DNA of 64,000 bases from Allomyces macrogynus ATCC 38327 (Eukaryota > Blastocladiomycota > Blastocladiomycetes > Blastocladiales > Blastocladiaceae): NCBI GenBank assembly GCA_000151295.1, contig GG745331.1, positions 181,365 through 245,364 of the forward strand, read 5' to 3'. The translations under genes and the position numbers were made by a program. Below are positions 31,705 to 42,657 of this stretch, piece after piece. Each line of letters opens with the position of its first letter. Position 1 is the stretch's first letter. The notes beneath the pieces are model-generated. The model was not told the DNA's origin. It saw nothing but the letters and a program-made list of their open reading frames with translations, and did not search any database.

Positions 31705-34602
31705 TCACCCGCTCTTCTGCTGCGCTCCCTGCGTCCCCTGCGCTCCTTGCTGCCCCTGCTGCCCGACCTGCTGCGTGCGCTCCACCAATAACGCCTGTAA
31801 CGTCGCCAACGCTGCCGGGTCCATGTGCGCCAACTCGCGCGACAGCGACCCGGGATCGGTCTGCAAGAGCGCCTGCAACGACGCCTCGGCCTGCTGCAAC
31901 GATGACGGCGACATCGTTGGCACCGCCGGCACCGCCGACTGCCGTTTCGGATTCGACCATTCCTGGTACTGGCGTGCGGCCAAGTACACCGACTCGCGCT
32001 TGTTCGACCGCGAATTACCCCGCGGTGGCGCCGCACCGCCCTGCTGCGCTGCCGTTGTCAAAGACGAAATCGACCCAGGCGACGAGCCCAGGACCGCGCC
32101 GTGCGAGTCCCCTCGCGCGGGCGGAGCGATCCGGCGCGGCAGGGACGCGGGCGCGTCGGGCCCGACTTCGTCGAGGTACTGCAGGTACTGCACGGCCTCG
32201 GTGCCCGCGTAGTAATCGAGGTAACCCGCGGATAGGCGCGCGTGTGCGCGCGGCGGTGCGGCCAGCGGCGGTGCCGCCGTCGCGCTGGTCTCCGGGCTCG
32301 GGTCCGTATCGAGATCCACGTGGTCGTCGTCGACGACGACGGGCGTCAGCGACCGCTCCAAGTGCAGCATTGCCTCGGGCGCGGCCTGCGAGTAAATAAT
32401 GGAGTTGCGTGCGTTCGGTGCCGCGGGAGACGCGTCGTCGAGGTCTACGTCGTCGTGCGTGCCGAGCCCGGACCCGTTGGGTGGGGAAACGCCCTGTGCA
32501 GGACTCGATTTCCAGCGAGCCGTCGCGCGACGCGTCGATTCCGGGCGCGTGGATGGCAGCGACTTGGGGGGTCCCGTCGTATTCGCCGACGAGGTCGACC
32601 AGGTCGTTGCGGCCGTCGCTCGAGGACGGTGGGACGGCGGCCGTAGCATTGGCCGTGTCGCCGCCCTCGGCCGCGGGCGCGAGCACCGCCGCGGTCGAAT
32701 CGGCCGTCGAGTCGGCGGGTGACGCGGCAATCGCGGCGGCCCGACGACGTGCTTCCCGCTCTTCAAGGTATTTCCGGCCCGTCTCGACATCAAACACGTC
32801 ACTGAACCGCATGAGCATGAGCGCGAAGATCCCCGCCGGGATCCCGAGCGTCGGCGCAAACACAATGCCGATATTGCGCACGGTCATCTTGTTCACATCC
32901 GAGTTGGTCACGACCGTGACCAAGTGCGAGATCAGGGCGCGCAAGACCGTGTAATTGGGCAGCGGCAGCATATTGATGAGCAGCGACAGTTCGGCGACGC
33001 GGTCATTGATATCGGCCACTTCCTGCAGCGCGACGAAATAGGGGTGGAACTGGTCGGTCAAGAGCGATCCGGGCAGTTCGCGGAAGAAGAGCTTGAGCAA
33101 ACCGGCGACGGCGTGCACGTCAATGTAGTCGGTCGACGAGCACAGGTCCACGTCGCCCTCGGCATTGAACCGGTCCTTGAGTGCGCGAATGGTCGCGGAC
33201 GAACCCGACAAGCGGTAGATGCCCTCTTCGTTCTTGGCGTCTTGCGAGTCGAGGTACTCGATGCACCGGTAGACGACGGCGGGGAGCTCGTATCCTTCCT
33301 TGATCCGCGACACCGCGATCGCGCGTTCGAGCGAGACGCCAAACACGGGCGCGCGCGGGGTCGATGGGTTGCTCGACGAACTGCGCGCCAACGGCGAGGA
33401 GCCGGCGACCAGCTTCCCCGCGTGGTTTCGCGACGACGACGCCGCGTGCGCGGCACTCGCACCGCCCAAACGCAGCCGGCCAAATGCCGACGCGAGCCCA
33501 CCGCCCGACGACGCCGACGCGGGCGGTTCTTCCGAGATGGGCGTCGACGGCACCGACCCACTCCCACCCGCTGCCGCGGCAGCAGCCGCAGCCGCGGCCG
33601 TCGCCTGGAACAGCGTCGTCGTCGGGTCGTGCAAGTCGGTCGAGATAAACTCGACCAGCTGGTGTGTCATGGGCCCAAACGGGAACTCGACCACGGCCGC
33701 CAACAACTGGCCGAGGAACAGTTCCACGGCCGCCGACGCCTCGCGCCCCGGCTCGGGCCCACGACCGGGCGCAAACACGGCCTTATCCGGGAGTCGCGCC
33801 ATGGTCGCGAGTTGCGGGTGCACCTTGTGCGCGGCGCGGCACTTGGTCTCGAGCGCGACCAAGTCGGCGTACGTCTTGGCCACACACCAGAACTCGGTGA
33901 ACGCCGGCGCACCCAATGGGGCCAGGGGCTGCTCGTGCACGCGCACAGAGACGACAATGTACATGACTTCCTTGCCCTTGGCGTTTGGGCCAATGAACGC
34001 GCCGAGGACCGGCAGCGACAGCCGGTGTAGCGACGTGCGCAGGTGCGCGAGTTGCGTCTGCGTCGGCGGCGAGGTCTGCGACGCGGGTGCTGCTGCCAGC
34101 GAGGCCGCGGGCGGCGCAGCCGTCGTGGGGGTCGCGGGGCCCGCGGGACCGAGCGACGAAGGCGTCGGCGGAGTCGCGACTGCCGTCGCGGGGGTCGTTA
34201 AGGGGGACGCATAGTGCGCAGACCGAGGGGGCAGGATCGGCGGCAGGGAGGTCGATGCCGAAGCGGCCGTGTTGGTCGATGTCGTGCGTGGCGGGAGCGC
34301 CGCGAGGGATGGGGCCGCGGCGGGCAGAGCGGGGGAGGGGGTCGCGAGAGAGGCGGGACTCGCTTGCGCGGGACTCGCTTGCGTGGGAGCGCCCACGACG
34401 CTTGACCCGCCGAGTGCGCGCTCGAGTTCCTCGCGCAGCTGGAAGATCACTTGGCGCTGGCGCTCGACCTAGCAAAGGCGTGAACTGTCAGCGAGGGCGG
34501 CGGATCGCCAGCGATGCGCGCTTCGGAACGCACCAAACGCCAGAGCTGATCATTTTGCTGCTTGAGCATGTCCGGGTCGAGCGGTGGACCCATGGTCGAC
34601 AT
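31705..34602 (-). CDS. PX and RhoGAP domain protein
   Basis: GTPase-activating protein for Rho/Cdc42/Rac-type GTPases with a phosphoinositide-binding PX domain. Minus-strand exons 34602-34534, 34468-32564 and 32493-31705 give 920 aa. The first 40 residues form a coiled coil (MLKQQNDQLWRLVERQRQ, joined across intron 34469-34533). A Ser/Pro/Ala linker leads to the PX domain at about residues 177-313 (FTEFWCVAKTYADLVALE). RhoGAP covers about 398-583, with the arginine finger R442 in EEGIYRLSGS, plus LLKLFFRELP and VRNIGIVFAPTL. The tail is low-complexity with a Gln/Leu-rich end. No PH domain sits between PX and GAP, unlike Bem3. The third exon needs either a 70-bp intron (32494-32563, donor GTCGCT, phase-correct) or a frameshift in the assembly. 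Confidence 0.88.
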
Positions 34603-36109
34603 GGTGGCAGCTGGGTTGGTCGGCACGGTACTACGGGCGAGAGTCGCGTCGTGCTACACCGGGCAATGTCGAATCCGAGTGCGCGGCGGTCGGTGCGCGC
34701 GCTCGCTCGGTCGTGACCAGACGTACTTAGTGATGGGAGGGCGCGCGTAGCGTGGTCGGCGGCTAGGTAGGCGCGGCGGCCCCTTGTCCTTGGTAGTGGT
34801 GGCGCCTTGTTACGGGCGCGCAACGGGTTCACAAAGAGCGGCACGATGGCGGCGCGCGGTATAGATCCAAATGCGGGGAGTCGCGTGCAGTCTATGGTGG
34901 CGTGAACGCCGTCTATGGTTGTCGCGATCAACAGTGGTGATTTTCGTCAAGCTGGTCGTGGAGCAGCAGGCGGATGGTGGGATGGTGCGCAGGTTGTGAG
35001 TTGGCTATTGCAGGCAATGATTGCCGGGTGTGGAACGGAGGTTTTGATGTAACGAGGGGTTCGGTAGGCGGTTTGGCGCTTCAAATCTCAGCCGGTCCCT
35101 GCCAGCTATTTGGCAGCAGCGACTCCAAAATGAGCTGGCCATCGGCCAGAGTCCCAGAATATCTCGACCGCCGGCCGCTCTTCCGGCTTGAGGACGTGCA
35201 AGTCGAACATTGCAGAAAGACGCGCTCACATCGTCGAGTCAGTACAAGTGGCATGCCGGGAACTCTGACCACGCGGTAACGCTGATCACAATCAGTGCAT
35301 CTGAGCTTGCTTTCGAGGCCTCTAACTCCAAAACTGTACTAGACCTGGCAAACCAGTCCGAAAGAGGGCCGGTTTGAAGCGATTTGACGGGGTGGAGTGA
35401 GTGACGACTGGAAATCTGCACAGTCAGTAGCCTCCAAAACTCCCCTCGAGTCCAACGCCACGCGCGTGTCACACGCTTTGCCTCTTCTGCAACCCGCAGT
35501 TCTTGGCAAACTCATTCATTTCTGTTTCATGTGAGTAGGATGTCATCGAAGGTCAAGTCCGCCATTTCGCACGGACACGAAGCTGGGCGAAGCCGAGACT
35601 TAACAAGCCACATCGAACCCAGGCCACGTGGAGCCGGCCGCCAAGAGAAGCTGGCCCATGTGCATCGTCCGTTACTCCCATGCCATACACACGCGCATTC
35701 TCGAACCTCGCGCAAGTGACCCACGGGGGACGGTCGCGCCGCCCATCCTCTCCACTACCCGTCGCTTCGTCTCCACACCCTGCCCACACCGCCGTGTCTG
35801 TGCCCACACCACCGTGTGTGATCTACGGCCACGGCCACGACGACACGTAGTTATTATCGAGCGTTACCCGGTCCCACCCTTGTGCCGACTTGTGCCCGCC
35901 GCTGCCAGCATTATGGCTCGCCCACCTCCCTCTTCTTCCGCCACCGCGCCGGACCGTGCCGATCCCACGGCCTCGGTGCCTGATTCGACGCGCGATTCAC
36001 CCGTGACCGACGACCCCCGTCCACCGTCGTCGTCTGCCTCGTCGTCGGCTGCTGCAGTGCCTGCCAACCCCACCAACCTGTCCGAGAACAATGAACCCGC
36101 GCCACTGCC
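34603..36109. promoter_or_regulatory. Upstream region of the RhoGAP and HSF genes
   Basis: 1.5 kb between divergent genes. A frame from ATG 35913 (MARPPPSSSATAPDRADPT) runs towards the HSF gene but in a different phase, so it would be coding only if spliced or frameshifted into it. No other gene was seen. No inverted nGAAn arrays of the heat-shock-element type were noticed by eye. Confidence 0.4.
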
Positions 36110-37745
36110 ATGGCTCCGCCCATGGCTCCGCCCATGGCTCCGCCCATGGCCGTCACCTTTGTCCACAAGGTCTTCCATTTACTCGACGATCCCGTCGCGG
36201 CCCCGTTCTTGCACTGGGGCATTAACGGCGACTGCTTTGTCGTGCCCAACTTTGTGGAATTCGCGCGCCATGTCCTCCCGCTCCGCTTCAAACACTGCAA
36301 TTTCGCTTCTTTTGTGCGCCAGTGCAACATGTACGGATTCACCAAAGTCGCCGCTCCGAAACCGGCCAAGGGACGACGAGCGAGCGCGCCCGACGCGCGC
36401 GCACTGGCCGAGGCGCGCGCGATCACCGAGGCAAGAGCATTGGGCGTGGATTCGGGGACCGGCGAGCGTCCAAGTGTCGACGGCGTGGCGAACAGCAGCA
36501 ACAGCCTAGCTGTCGAGCCCGCGTCGGCCGCGTCGGCGGCCGCGTCCATGAGTGACGCCGGCCAGCAGTCGTCAGGACACGTCGAGGCCCCGTGGATCTT
36601 TCGGCACCCGCTCTTCAAGGTCCGCCCACCTGACAGTTCGGTCGCGCACCGTCTCTCTGTTTTTCTGTCGCGAAGCTGTCTCTGATCTCTCCCGTCCCCT
36701 GATCCTGTAGCGCGGCCACCCAGAACTACTCGACCAGATCCAGCGCAGGCGCGGCCGCCCGCCCAAGACGATCACGACCACGTCAACGCGAGCAACCGCA
36801 CGTGCGGCCACCGCATCTACCGACGACCCGGCTTCGCCGCACGCCGCACACCACCCGACAACCCCACCCCCACAGCACGGTCCCCTCGCCGGCGGCTCGG
36901 CCTCCGCAGCCGCATCCATTGGCATGCCTGAATCCGACCGCGTCGACGCGCTCCGCGCGAGAATCGAGCGCATTGAAACGGCCATGGCGCGCGACCGCGC
37001 CGCGCTCGCGCGCTTGGCCGCGGCGATCGTCCGTGGCCCCGGCCAGGCGGCCGTCGACCTCGCACACGCGGTCCTCGACGCGCTCGCTGCCGAGTACGCC
37101 GTGAACGTGAGCGACTGCGGCAGCGCGAGTGGCCGTGGACGGTGGAGCCACGAGGCGACGGTGCCTTCGCCACCAACTAGTGCGGGACCCCTGGCACCGC
37201 CAGCGGCTCCGCCGTCGGCGCAGTACATGCCACCGCCGCCGAGCGCACCGCGGTACCACGATCACGCCACGCGCACAGCGCCGCCGAGCCCCTACGTCCC
37301 GCCCCCGCCACTGGTCGAGCCGGCGCCCTATCACCCGGGCACGCCGCCGCACTGGCCGCACCCGTACCCGTACTCGCATCCGCATCCGCCGCCCGCGGCA
37401 CACGCGCAAGGGTACTATCCCCCGCCCCCGCCGCCACCACCGGGTTCCGCTTGGCCTGCAGCGCCCTACCCAGGCGCACCGCATTATCCGCCGCCGCCGC
37501 CGCCGCCGGCGTATACGGCCCCTGCCGCACCGTGGCCCCCAAGTGCAGCGCATTACCCGCCGCCGCCGCGGCCACCGCCTGGGTACATCGACTCGGCGTA
37601 CGCCGGTGCGCACCCGCCGCACGGGTCCGAGGACGCGGCAGCGGCGCGCACGAATGGTGCCGCCGAGCCCGCGGCCGCGCGCATAAGCGGAAGTGGTGGG
37701 AAGCGGCGGTTGCGGCCGTGGGAGACGGACGGGAGCGAGGAGTGA
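36110..37745 (+). CDS. Heat-shock-factor-type DNA-binding protein with an enlarged wing
   Basis: Transcription factor with an HSF winged-helix domain. Exons 36110-36619 and 36711-37745 give 514 aa. The domain starts at TFVHKVFHLLDDP (residue 16), with the recognition helix in FKHCNFASFVRQCNMYGFTKV (ends at residue 80). The closing strand WIFRHPLFKRGHPELLDQI begins only at residue 162, so about 80 residues of Ala/Ser-rich sequence replace a loop that is usually about 20. A coiled coil at about residues 240-265 (VDALRARIERIETAMARDR) may be the trimerisation region. The last ~170 residues are Pro/Tyr/His-rich, ending in GKRRLRPWETDGSEE. The start lies in three copies of a 12-bp repeat encoding MAPP, giving several in-frame ATGs. 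Upstream is a stop in this frame. Confidence 0.85.
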
Positions 37746-37981
37746 TGAGCGGGGTGCGCGCGGCGTTGTCGTGCGCGTCTGTAGACCGTGCTGCTGTTGT
37801 GGATATTCCAACGAGTTGAAAACAGCACGGATTGGATGGCGTGAGGTCATAATTATCAACAAACGGCCCTCATCGTGGACCCTCGCTCGACAAATATACA
37901 AAGGACAGCTCCACGACCTTGCCTGTGGTGCCGGCCATCGCGGGGAACGGGCTCGCTTGGAGCCCAGCGAGACTGGCTCGC

Positions 37982-38724
37982 TCACTACAGTTAAGGGAAT
38001 TGACGCGCCATCAGCACTCCGATCAGGCACGCATCGCAGACCGTCTCACCCACCCTCACCCCACTCCCGTCTACGTACATAGCGCGGGGCGACCTTCACA
38101 TGCACCTCCCCCGTCGTGCGCCCGCGGTCATCGTGCAACTCGACCCACGTGTCCTCAACACGCCCGGCAAACTTGGCGTCCGCGACCGACACGCGCCCAC
38201 GGCCAATCAACTTGTCGCCGCGCACGTGGTTGTAGTCGTAGACTTCGAGCAGCACATCGTCGACCCCCTGCCCGACCGCGAGCTCAGCCGTGTCGTTGAA
38301 CGCCAGGTTCGAGCCGCCGTCCTTGTGCACACGCGTCTTGATCTTGTCGCTGCCCGCGAGCAGCATGCAGTACGGGTCGACTTTGCCGAGGAGTTCCACG
38401 TTGGCGAGGTTGCGGCCCTCGACTACGGGAGAGAAGAACCGAGGGGAGTGAGTCGCGGGCCTGAGGAAGGGGTGCTGCGGCGCGAAGAAGGGGAAACACA
38501 CGGATGTCGACCATCACGGTGCGCGCCGGACGTGCGCCCGTCGACATGCCGCCTGGCTGCTGCTGGTACCCGCCCGTCGAGCCGTACCCGCCCTGCATCT
38601 GCGGGGCATCGCGACCGCCGCCGTATCCCTGCTGTTGCGACGCGTAGCCGCTGCCGCCGCTCGTCGAAGAGTACGGCGTCGAGTACTGCTCGCCGCTGTG
38701 GTGGTGGTGGTGGGGGTAGCTCAT
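37982..38724 (-). CDS. C2-domain protein 1
   Basis: Single C2 domain with a Gly/Gln/Tyr/Ser-rich N-terminus (MSYPHHHHHSGEQYSTPY). Exons 38724-38502, 38422-38079 and the stop codon alone at 37984-37982 give 189 aa. The C2 fold begins TVMVDILEGRNLANVEL and continues with GKVDPYCMLL, FNDTAELAVG, EVYDYNHVRGD and WVELHDDRGR, which together hold the acidic loop residues expected for calcium and phospholipid binding. It ends KVAPRY. Intron 38423-38501 splits VDI and LEGR. A GTACGT donor follows the last Tyr codon, and the next good acceptor (CTGATGG branch, TGTAG) sits directly before TGA. If that intron is not removed, the protein gains VRRREWGEGG. Family function is membrane docking. A TATA-like element lies upstream. 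Confidence 0.85.
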
Positions 38725-38815
38725 GGTGGTGATGGATGCGGATCGGTGCAGGTCGTAAATTTGCGATGCGAGATGTGGTGTGCGGAGAGAGCATTCGGCC
38801 GGCGAGAAGGGCGCG

Positions 38816-38822
38816 TTTTATA
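38816..38822 (-). promoter_or_regulatory. TATA-like element of C2 protein 1
   Basis: TATAAAA on the minus strand, about 92 bp upstream of the ATG at 38724. A similar element precedes the third C2 paralogue. Confidence 0.5.
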
Positions 38823-39346
38823 GTCGGCAGCGCGATGCACAGCGCGTCGCGCGGGATTGAAGCGGTGCGAGCGGGATCGACGGGCAAACATAGTGTAGCG
38901 GGCCGTGCGCTCAGCTGACCGCAGCGATCCGGTGCACCGCGAGGAGATGGCGCATCGTCATGTCTCGGGCGGGCGCGCCGACCCGGTCTCAAACGGCGTC
39001 GCGGCGGAGCGGGCCGTGCAACTCGTTGAGAGCAGTCGTGGCGACGGATCCCCTTTGCTGCATGTGGCTGTTGTTTACGCCGAGGAAACGCAAGCGACTG
39101 ACCGATTTGAGAGCAGGACGACAGGGCCTTGGCGAAGGCCAAGCTGATGCGTCGCAAACCAGGAGACGACAAGCGACAACCAGAACAGGATGACAACATG
39201 GGTTTGGTCGTTTCAAATTCACCAAGAACGGGTTCTCACCTCGTGCTTTTGCTCATCAACTATTTACAGCTGCGCGAGGGCGGCACCCGCGTGGCCGCGC
39301 CCGCGAGAAATGGCACGAGTAGGGCTCGTGGAGGTTGTCGGAACAC

Positions 39347-41145
39347 TCACTAAACACAACAGTGGGAGGGAATGGGCCATCAGCGTCCGGATCATGTGTG
39401 CGCCCCGCGTATCACCATCCCCACCCATCCACCCACCCGATCATCAAACTGCACGTACATAGCGCGGCGTGATCTTGACGTGCACCTCGCCCGCTGTGCG
39501 GCCGCGGTCGTCGCGCAGCTCCACCCATGTATCCTTGACGCGGCCGGCCGTCTTGGTGTCGGCGACCGACACGCGGCCCTGGCCCCATGAGACTGCCTGA
39601 GAACCACCTCAAACACCTGGTCGACAAACCACATTAATTATAATGCTCAGAAACCAGACGTCACGCGCACTCAGCAACGCGTCGTGCACGTTGATAGCGG
39701 GTGGCGGCGGCAATTGCGCCAGGTCCCTCCCACAGCTGTTAATGGCCGAAGTCCCCTCCTACAGCTTGCTCTTGGTTGAGGTCCTCTTTGCGCCGGTGAT
39801 CGCGCCCGTCAACGCGCCCGTCAGTGCGCCTGTGATCGCGCCAACGACCGATGAACAGGCGATGACTGCGGGCGCCGCAGCGAGGGTGCCTGTGGCGCCA
39901 ATGGACTGCAGCGTCGCGACGACCGACCCAGCCTGCGTGGCAGCACCGCCCAAAGTGCTCATCATTCCGGCCGCGGTCGAGTGCGCCGCTATGCCGCTGG
40001 TTCCAAACCCAAGCGCATTGGCCATGGCTGGAACAGTAGCACCAGCAACGAGCGGCACAACACAGCACCGGCCGCAGCAGCGCCGGCCGCAGCAGCACCC
40101 GCGATCATGTACGGGCGGGCAGCTGGGTCTTGAACTTTGACGGCCATGCGTGTTGAAGCAGCGGAGACGCACTCCATGGTCGGGTCGACGTAGTACGTCT
40201 TGGTGACGTGCGCGGCGACTCCAAGCTGGTGCGTGGCCGGAGCGATGGTCCTACTTTTTTGCAACTGAGGCAGGCGGTGGTAAAGCGGGCGCATCTCTGC
40301 AAGGAAGCCAATCAGAGATGCTTGCTCCGTGTCCAAGAAAATTGGGAACCCAACAATGATTTGCACGGCAAATACACACCACCAACAACAACTCACCCCG
40401 AACCGGAGGCTACTTACACCTGCTCCAACATGACCCAAAACGCGCCCTTCTCCATCCGGTCGCCGCGCACGTGGTTGTAATCCCAAACCTCGAGCAACAT
40501 TTCGTCGACCTCCGTCACGACGGCCAACTCGGCCGTGTCGTTGAACGTCAAGTTCGTGCCTGCATCCTTGTGCACGCGCGTCTTGATCTTGTCGCTGCCC
40601 ACGAGCAGTAGGCAGTACGGATCGACTTTGCCGATCAGCTCCACGTTGAGCAGGTTGCGGCCCTCGACTATAGTCTCCCAACTCGTGCGCACGTGCGAGT
40701 ATGTTGGCGTTCGTGGGCAGCGGCTCGAAAGCGATGTATAAGAGCGCAAAAACGTACGAATGTCGACCATGACTGTGCGCGCGGGAGGCAGCGGACGGTC
40801 GGCCGACACTATCCCACCGCCAGTGCCTGTCGTTGCCGCCGGGTAGGACACGCACATCGGCTGGAACTCGGTCGACGGCTGGGAAGAGTACCCAGCCGAC
40901 TGTGGAAACTCGCGACCAGTGCCGCTCGCGCCGCCATACCCGAGCGAGTGCGGCACGTCCGTGCGGCCGCTCGTGCTGCCGCCGTAGACGTCGCCCGTGC
41001 CGTAACCGGCCGACGCCTGCTGATAGTCGCGGCCAAGAGTGGAGCTCGAGATCGGTGACGCCGAGCCGCGCTCGCCGCCGCGCGTTGCGTAGGGGCCCGA
41101 GTTTTGCTCATCGCGGAGAGGGTGGGGGTAGTTGTAGCCGCTCAT
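39347..41145 (-). CDS. C2-domain protein 2, domain split by an 823-bp intron or insertion
   Basis: Paralogue of C2 protein 1 with a longer Ser/Gly/Tyr-rich N-terminus (MSGYNYPHPLRDEQNSG). Proposed exons 41145-40758, 40667-40420, 39596-39459 and stop 39349-39347 give 258 aa. The C2 start (VDILEGRNLLNVELIGKVD) and loops (FNDTAELAVV, EVWDYNHVRGD) match protein 1. After GDRM the sequence diverges (EKGAFWVMLEQ), then resumes 823 bp away at WGQGRVSVADTKTAGRVKD and ends KITPRY. The join is phase-correct with donor GTGTAA and acceptor CTCAG, but leaves about 13 extra residues in the domain. As in protein 1, GTACGT follows the last Tyr codon and an acceptor (TTTAG) abuts TGA. The large intron carries an ISG12-like frame on the same strand. 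A disrupted gene is the alternative reading. Confidence 0.65.
39759..40147 (-). CDS. ISG12/IFI6-IFI27-like small membrane protein, frame interrupted
   Basis: Alanine/glycine-rich hydrophobic protein of the ISG12 (interferon alpha-inducible 6/27-like) family, which also occurs in fungi. The core is ANALGFGTSGIAAHSTAAG, then GSVVATLQSIGATG (the family's SLVATLQSLGA motif) and a C-terminal VVGAITGALTGALTGAITG helix, ending KRTSTKSKL. From ATG 40025 this gives 88 aa. A likelier start, ATG 40147 (MAVKVQDPAARPYMIAGAAA), is one base out of frame with the core. The shift is near 40070-40085, inside a GCTGCTGCGGCCGGC repeat, and suggests slippage, assembly error or early decay. The frame sits inside the large intron of C2 protein 2, same strand. 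Confidence 0.6.
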
Positions 41146-41706
41146 GGTACTGCGTGGAGGTTGGTGGAGGTCGGTCCGGGTCGTAATTTGGGATTTGCAG
41201 AGGAGAGAGAGTCGGCGCGGCAGGGTCGAGCGCACGCCGTGTCTGCCGTGCGACTCGCTAGCCGCTGGCCGTTGTCCTCGCGCACCTCAACGACTGTGCG
41301 CGACGTGGTGGGCTCGCGGTGGGGATGCTGCGCACCGCCATGTTTCGAGTGCACTGGCCCTGGTCTCAGGACGGCCGCGTTGGCTGAGGAAGGGGCAGGT
41401 CAAAAAATGATCATGGCGATTGAGCCGTTGTTGCAGCAAGCAGCTCAGAGCTTTGCGCACAGCTCGGAGGACGCAAAGCAGCGATCAGCAGGATGCCTCC
41501 ACGTCAAACCGAAACGCGTCTGGCCAATCATTCAGACGGCGGCACCTGCAAAACACGACGCTGATCCACAACGCTCGATTTGCACATCCAAAACCTATTA
41601 CTGATGATATCTGAACATGACAAAACGACTCTCTAGCGCGTCGTCTCCACCAACGTCGACGCCGAGAGGCACGCGATCCGACTGGCCCAACGTACGCGGG
41701 GCGACT
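41146..41706. other. Spacer between C2 genes 2 and 3
   Basis: About 560 bp with the upstream region of C2 gene 2 (minus) and the 3' side of C2 gene 3. No gene and no clear TATA box. Confidence 0.4.
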
Positions 41707-42577
41707 TTATAAAGCACGGCAAGTTACTACAACCGAAAACACGTCGCTGTGAGCCTCTGTGGCACGCTAAAAAATTCCACCGACGGGAATCCAATCAGCA
41801 CAATAAAGACGTACGGTGCGCGGCGTGAACTTGACATGCAGCTCGCCGGCCGACTCGCCGTCCTCGTCGCGCAGCTCGAGCCAGCGGTCCTGGAACTGGC
41901 CGGCGCGCAGGTCGCTGAGCGGCATGCGCGTCGTGCCGACGAGCGTGTCGCCCGTGATGTTGTACTTGTTCGAGTCCCAAATTTCGATAACAATCTCGTC
42001 GACGCCGTCGGTCACGCCCACCTCGAGCGTGTCGTTGAAGAACAAGTTGCACCCTTCGTCCTTATGCGCGCGCGTGCGCACGTCCTGGTCGCCAAGCAGA
42101 ATGCGTGCGTATGGATCCATGTCGCCGAGAACCTCGACATCCTTCAGGTTGCGGCCCTCGACTAGGTGGATAGAGTACGGACGGGTCGGGAGATGCGCGC
42201 GGTGAGTGGTCGTCGTCCAGCGCGTCCATTTGGCCATCCAACGTGATTCTTCGGCCCTCGGCGCCAAGCAACGACGGCAATAACGTACGGATTTCAATGA
42301 AAACGCCCTGGAGCGGGCCGATCTGGGGCTCAGCGGCGGGCGCGTAGTACGAGTCGCCTTGCGGCGGCGGCGCGTAGTACTGCTGCTGCGGCTCCATCGG
42401 GCCGTACCCAGCGTCGTAGCCCGACGGCTGCTGTGGCGGCAAGTAGCCGGCGTTCATGGCAGCCTGCTGCTGCTGGATGCGGATCAGGTCCTGCTCGGCC
42501 TGCATCACTTGCTGAAGCTCCTCGTTGTGGCGACGCATGCCGGCCTCGTAGCTGTCCTCTTCGTAGCCGTAGCTCAT
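41707..42577 (-). CDS. C2-domain protein 3
   Basis: Third member of the C2 cluster, more diverged. Exons 42577-42289 and 42161-41815, then a probable last exon at 41766-41707 (20 codons, ending TAA), give about 231 aa. The N-terminus is Gln/Tyr-rich (MSYGYEEDSYEAGMRRHNEE). The C2 text is VFIEILEGRNLKDVEV, GDMDPYARILLGD, FFNDTLEVGV, EIWDSNKYNITGD and WLELRDEDGES, with acidic loop residues kept. The first intron (42162-42288) sits at the same codon as in the paralogues. The GTACGT after PRT matches the paralogues' last donor, but here the acceptor (TTTTTTAG) is followed by more codons rather than TGA. If unspliced, the frame ends at 41767 with VRLYCADWIPVGGIF. The exact C-terminus is therefore uncertain. 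Confidence 0.8.
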
Positions 42578-42647
42578 GTTGGTGATGGATGGTCTTGGGT
42601 CAGATGGGGAGAGAGATGTAGTCCCGACTCGAGCGCGCGGCCGGGCG

Positions 42648-42657
42648 GTATTTATAC
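42648..42657 (-). promoter_or_regulatory. TATA-like element of C2 protein 3
   Basis: TATAAATACC on the minus strand, about 70 bp upstream of the ATG at 42577. Confidence 0.5.

Noticed and set aside
32924..34030. Long plus-strand frame opposite the RhoGAP gene
   Set aside because: Antisense shadow, Arg/Gly/His-rich, no domain, while the minus strand carries clear PX and RhoGAP motifs.
35913..36109. Upstream ATG frame as the N-terminus of the HSF-type protein
   Set aside because: It is in a different phase, and no acceptor was found that would join it; kept only as a possibility.
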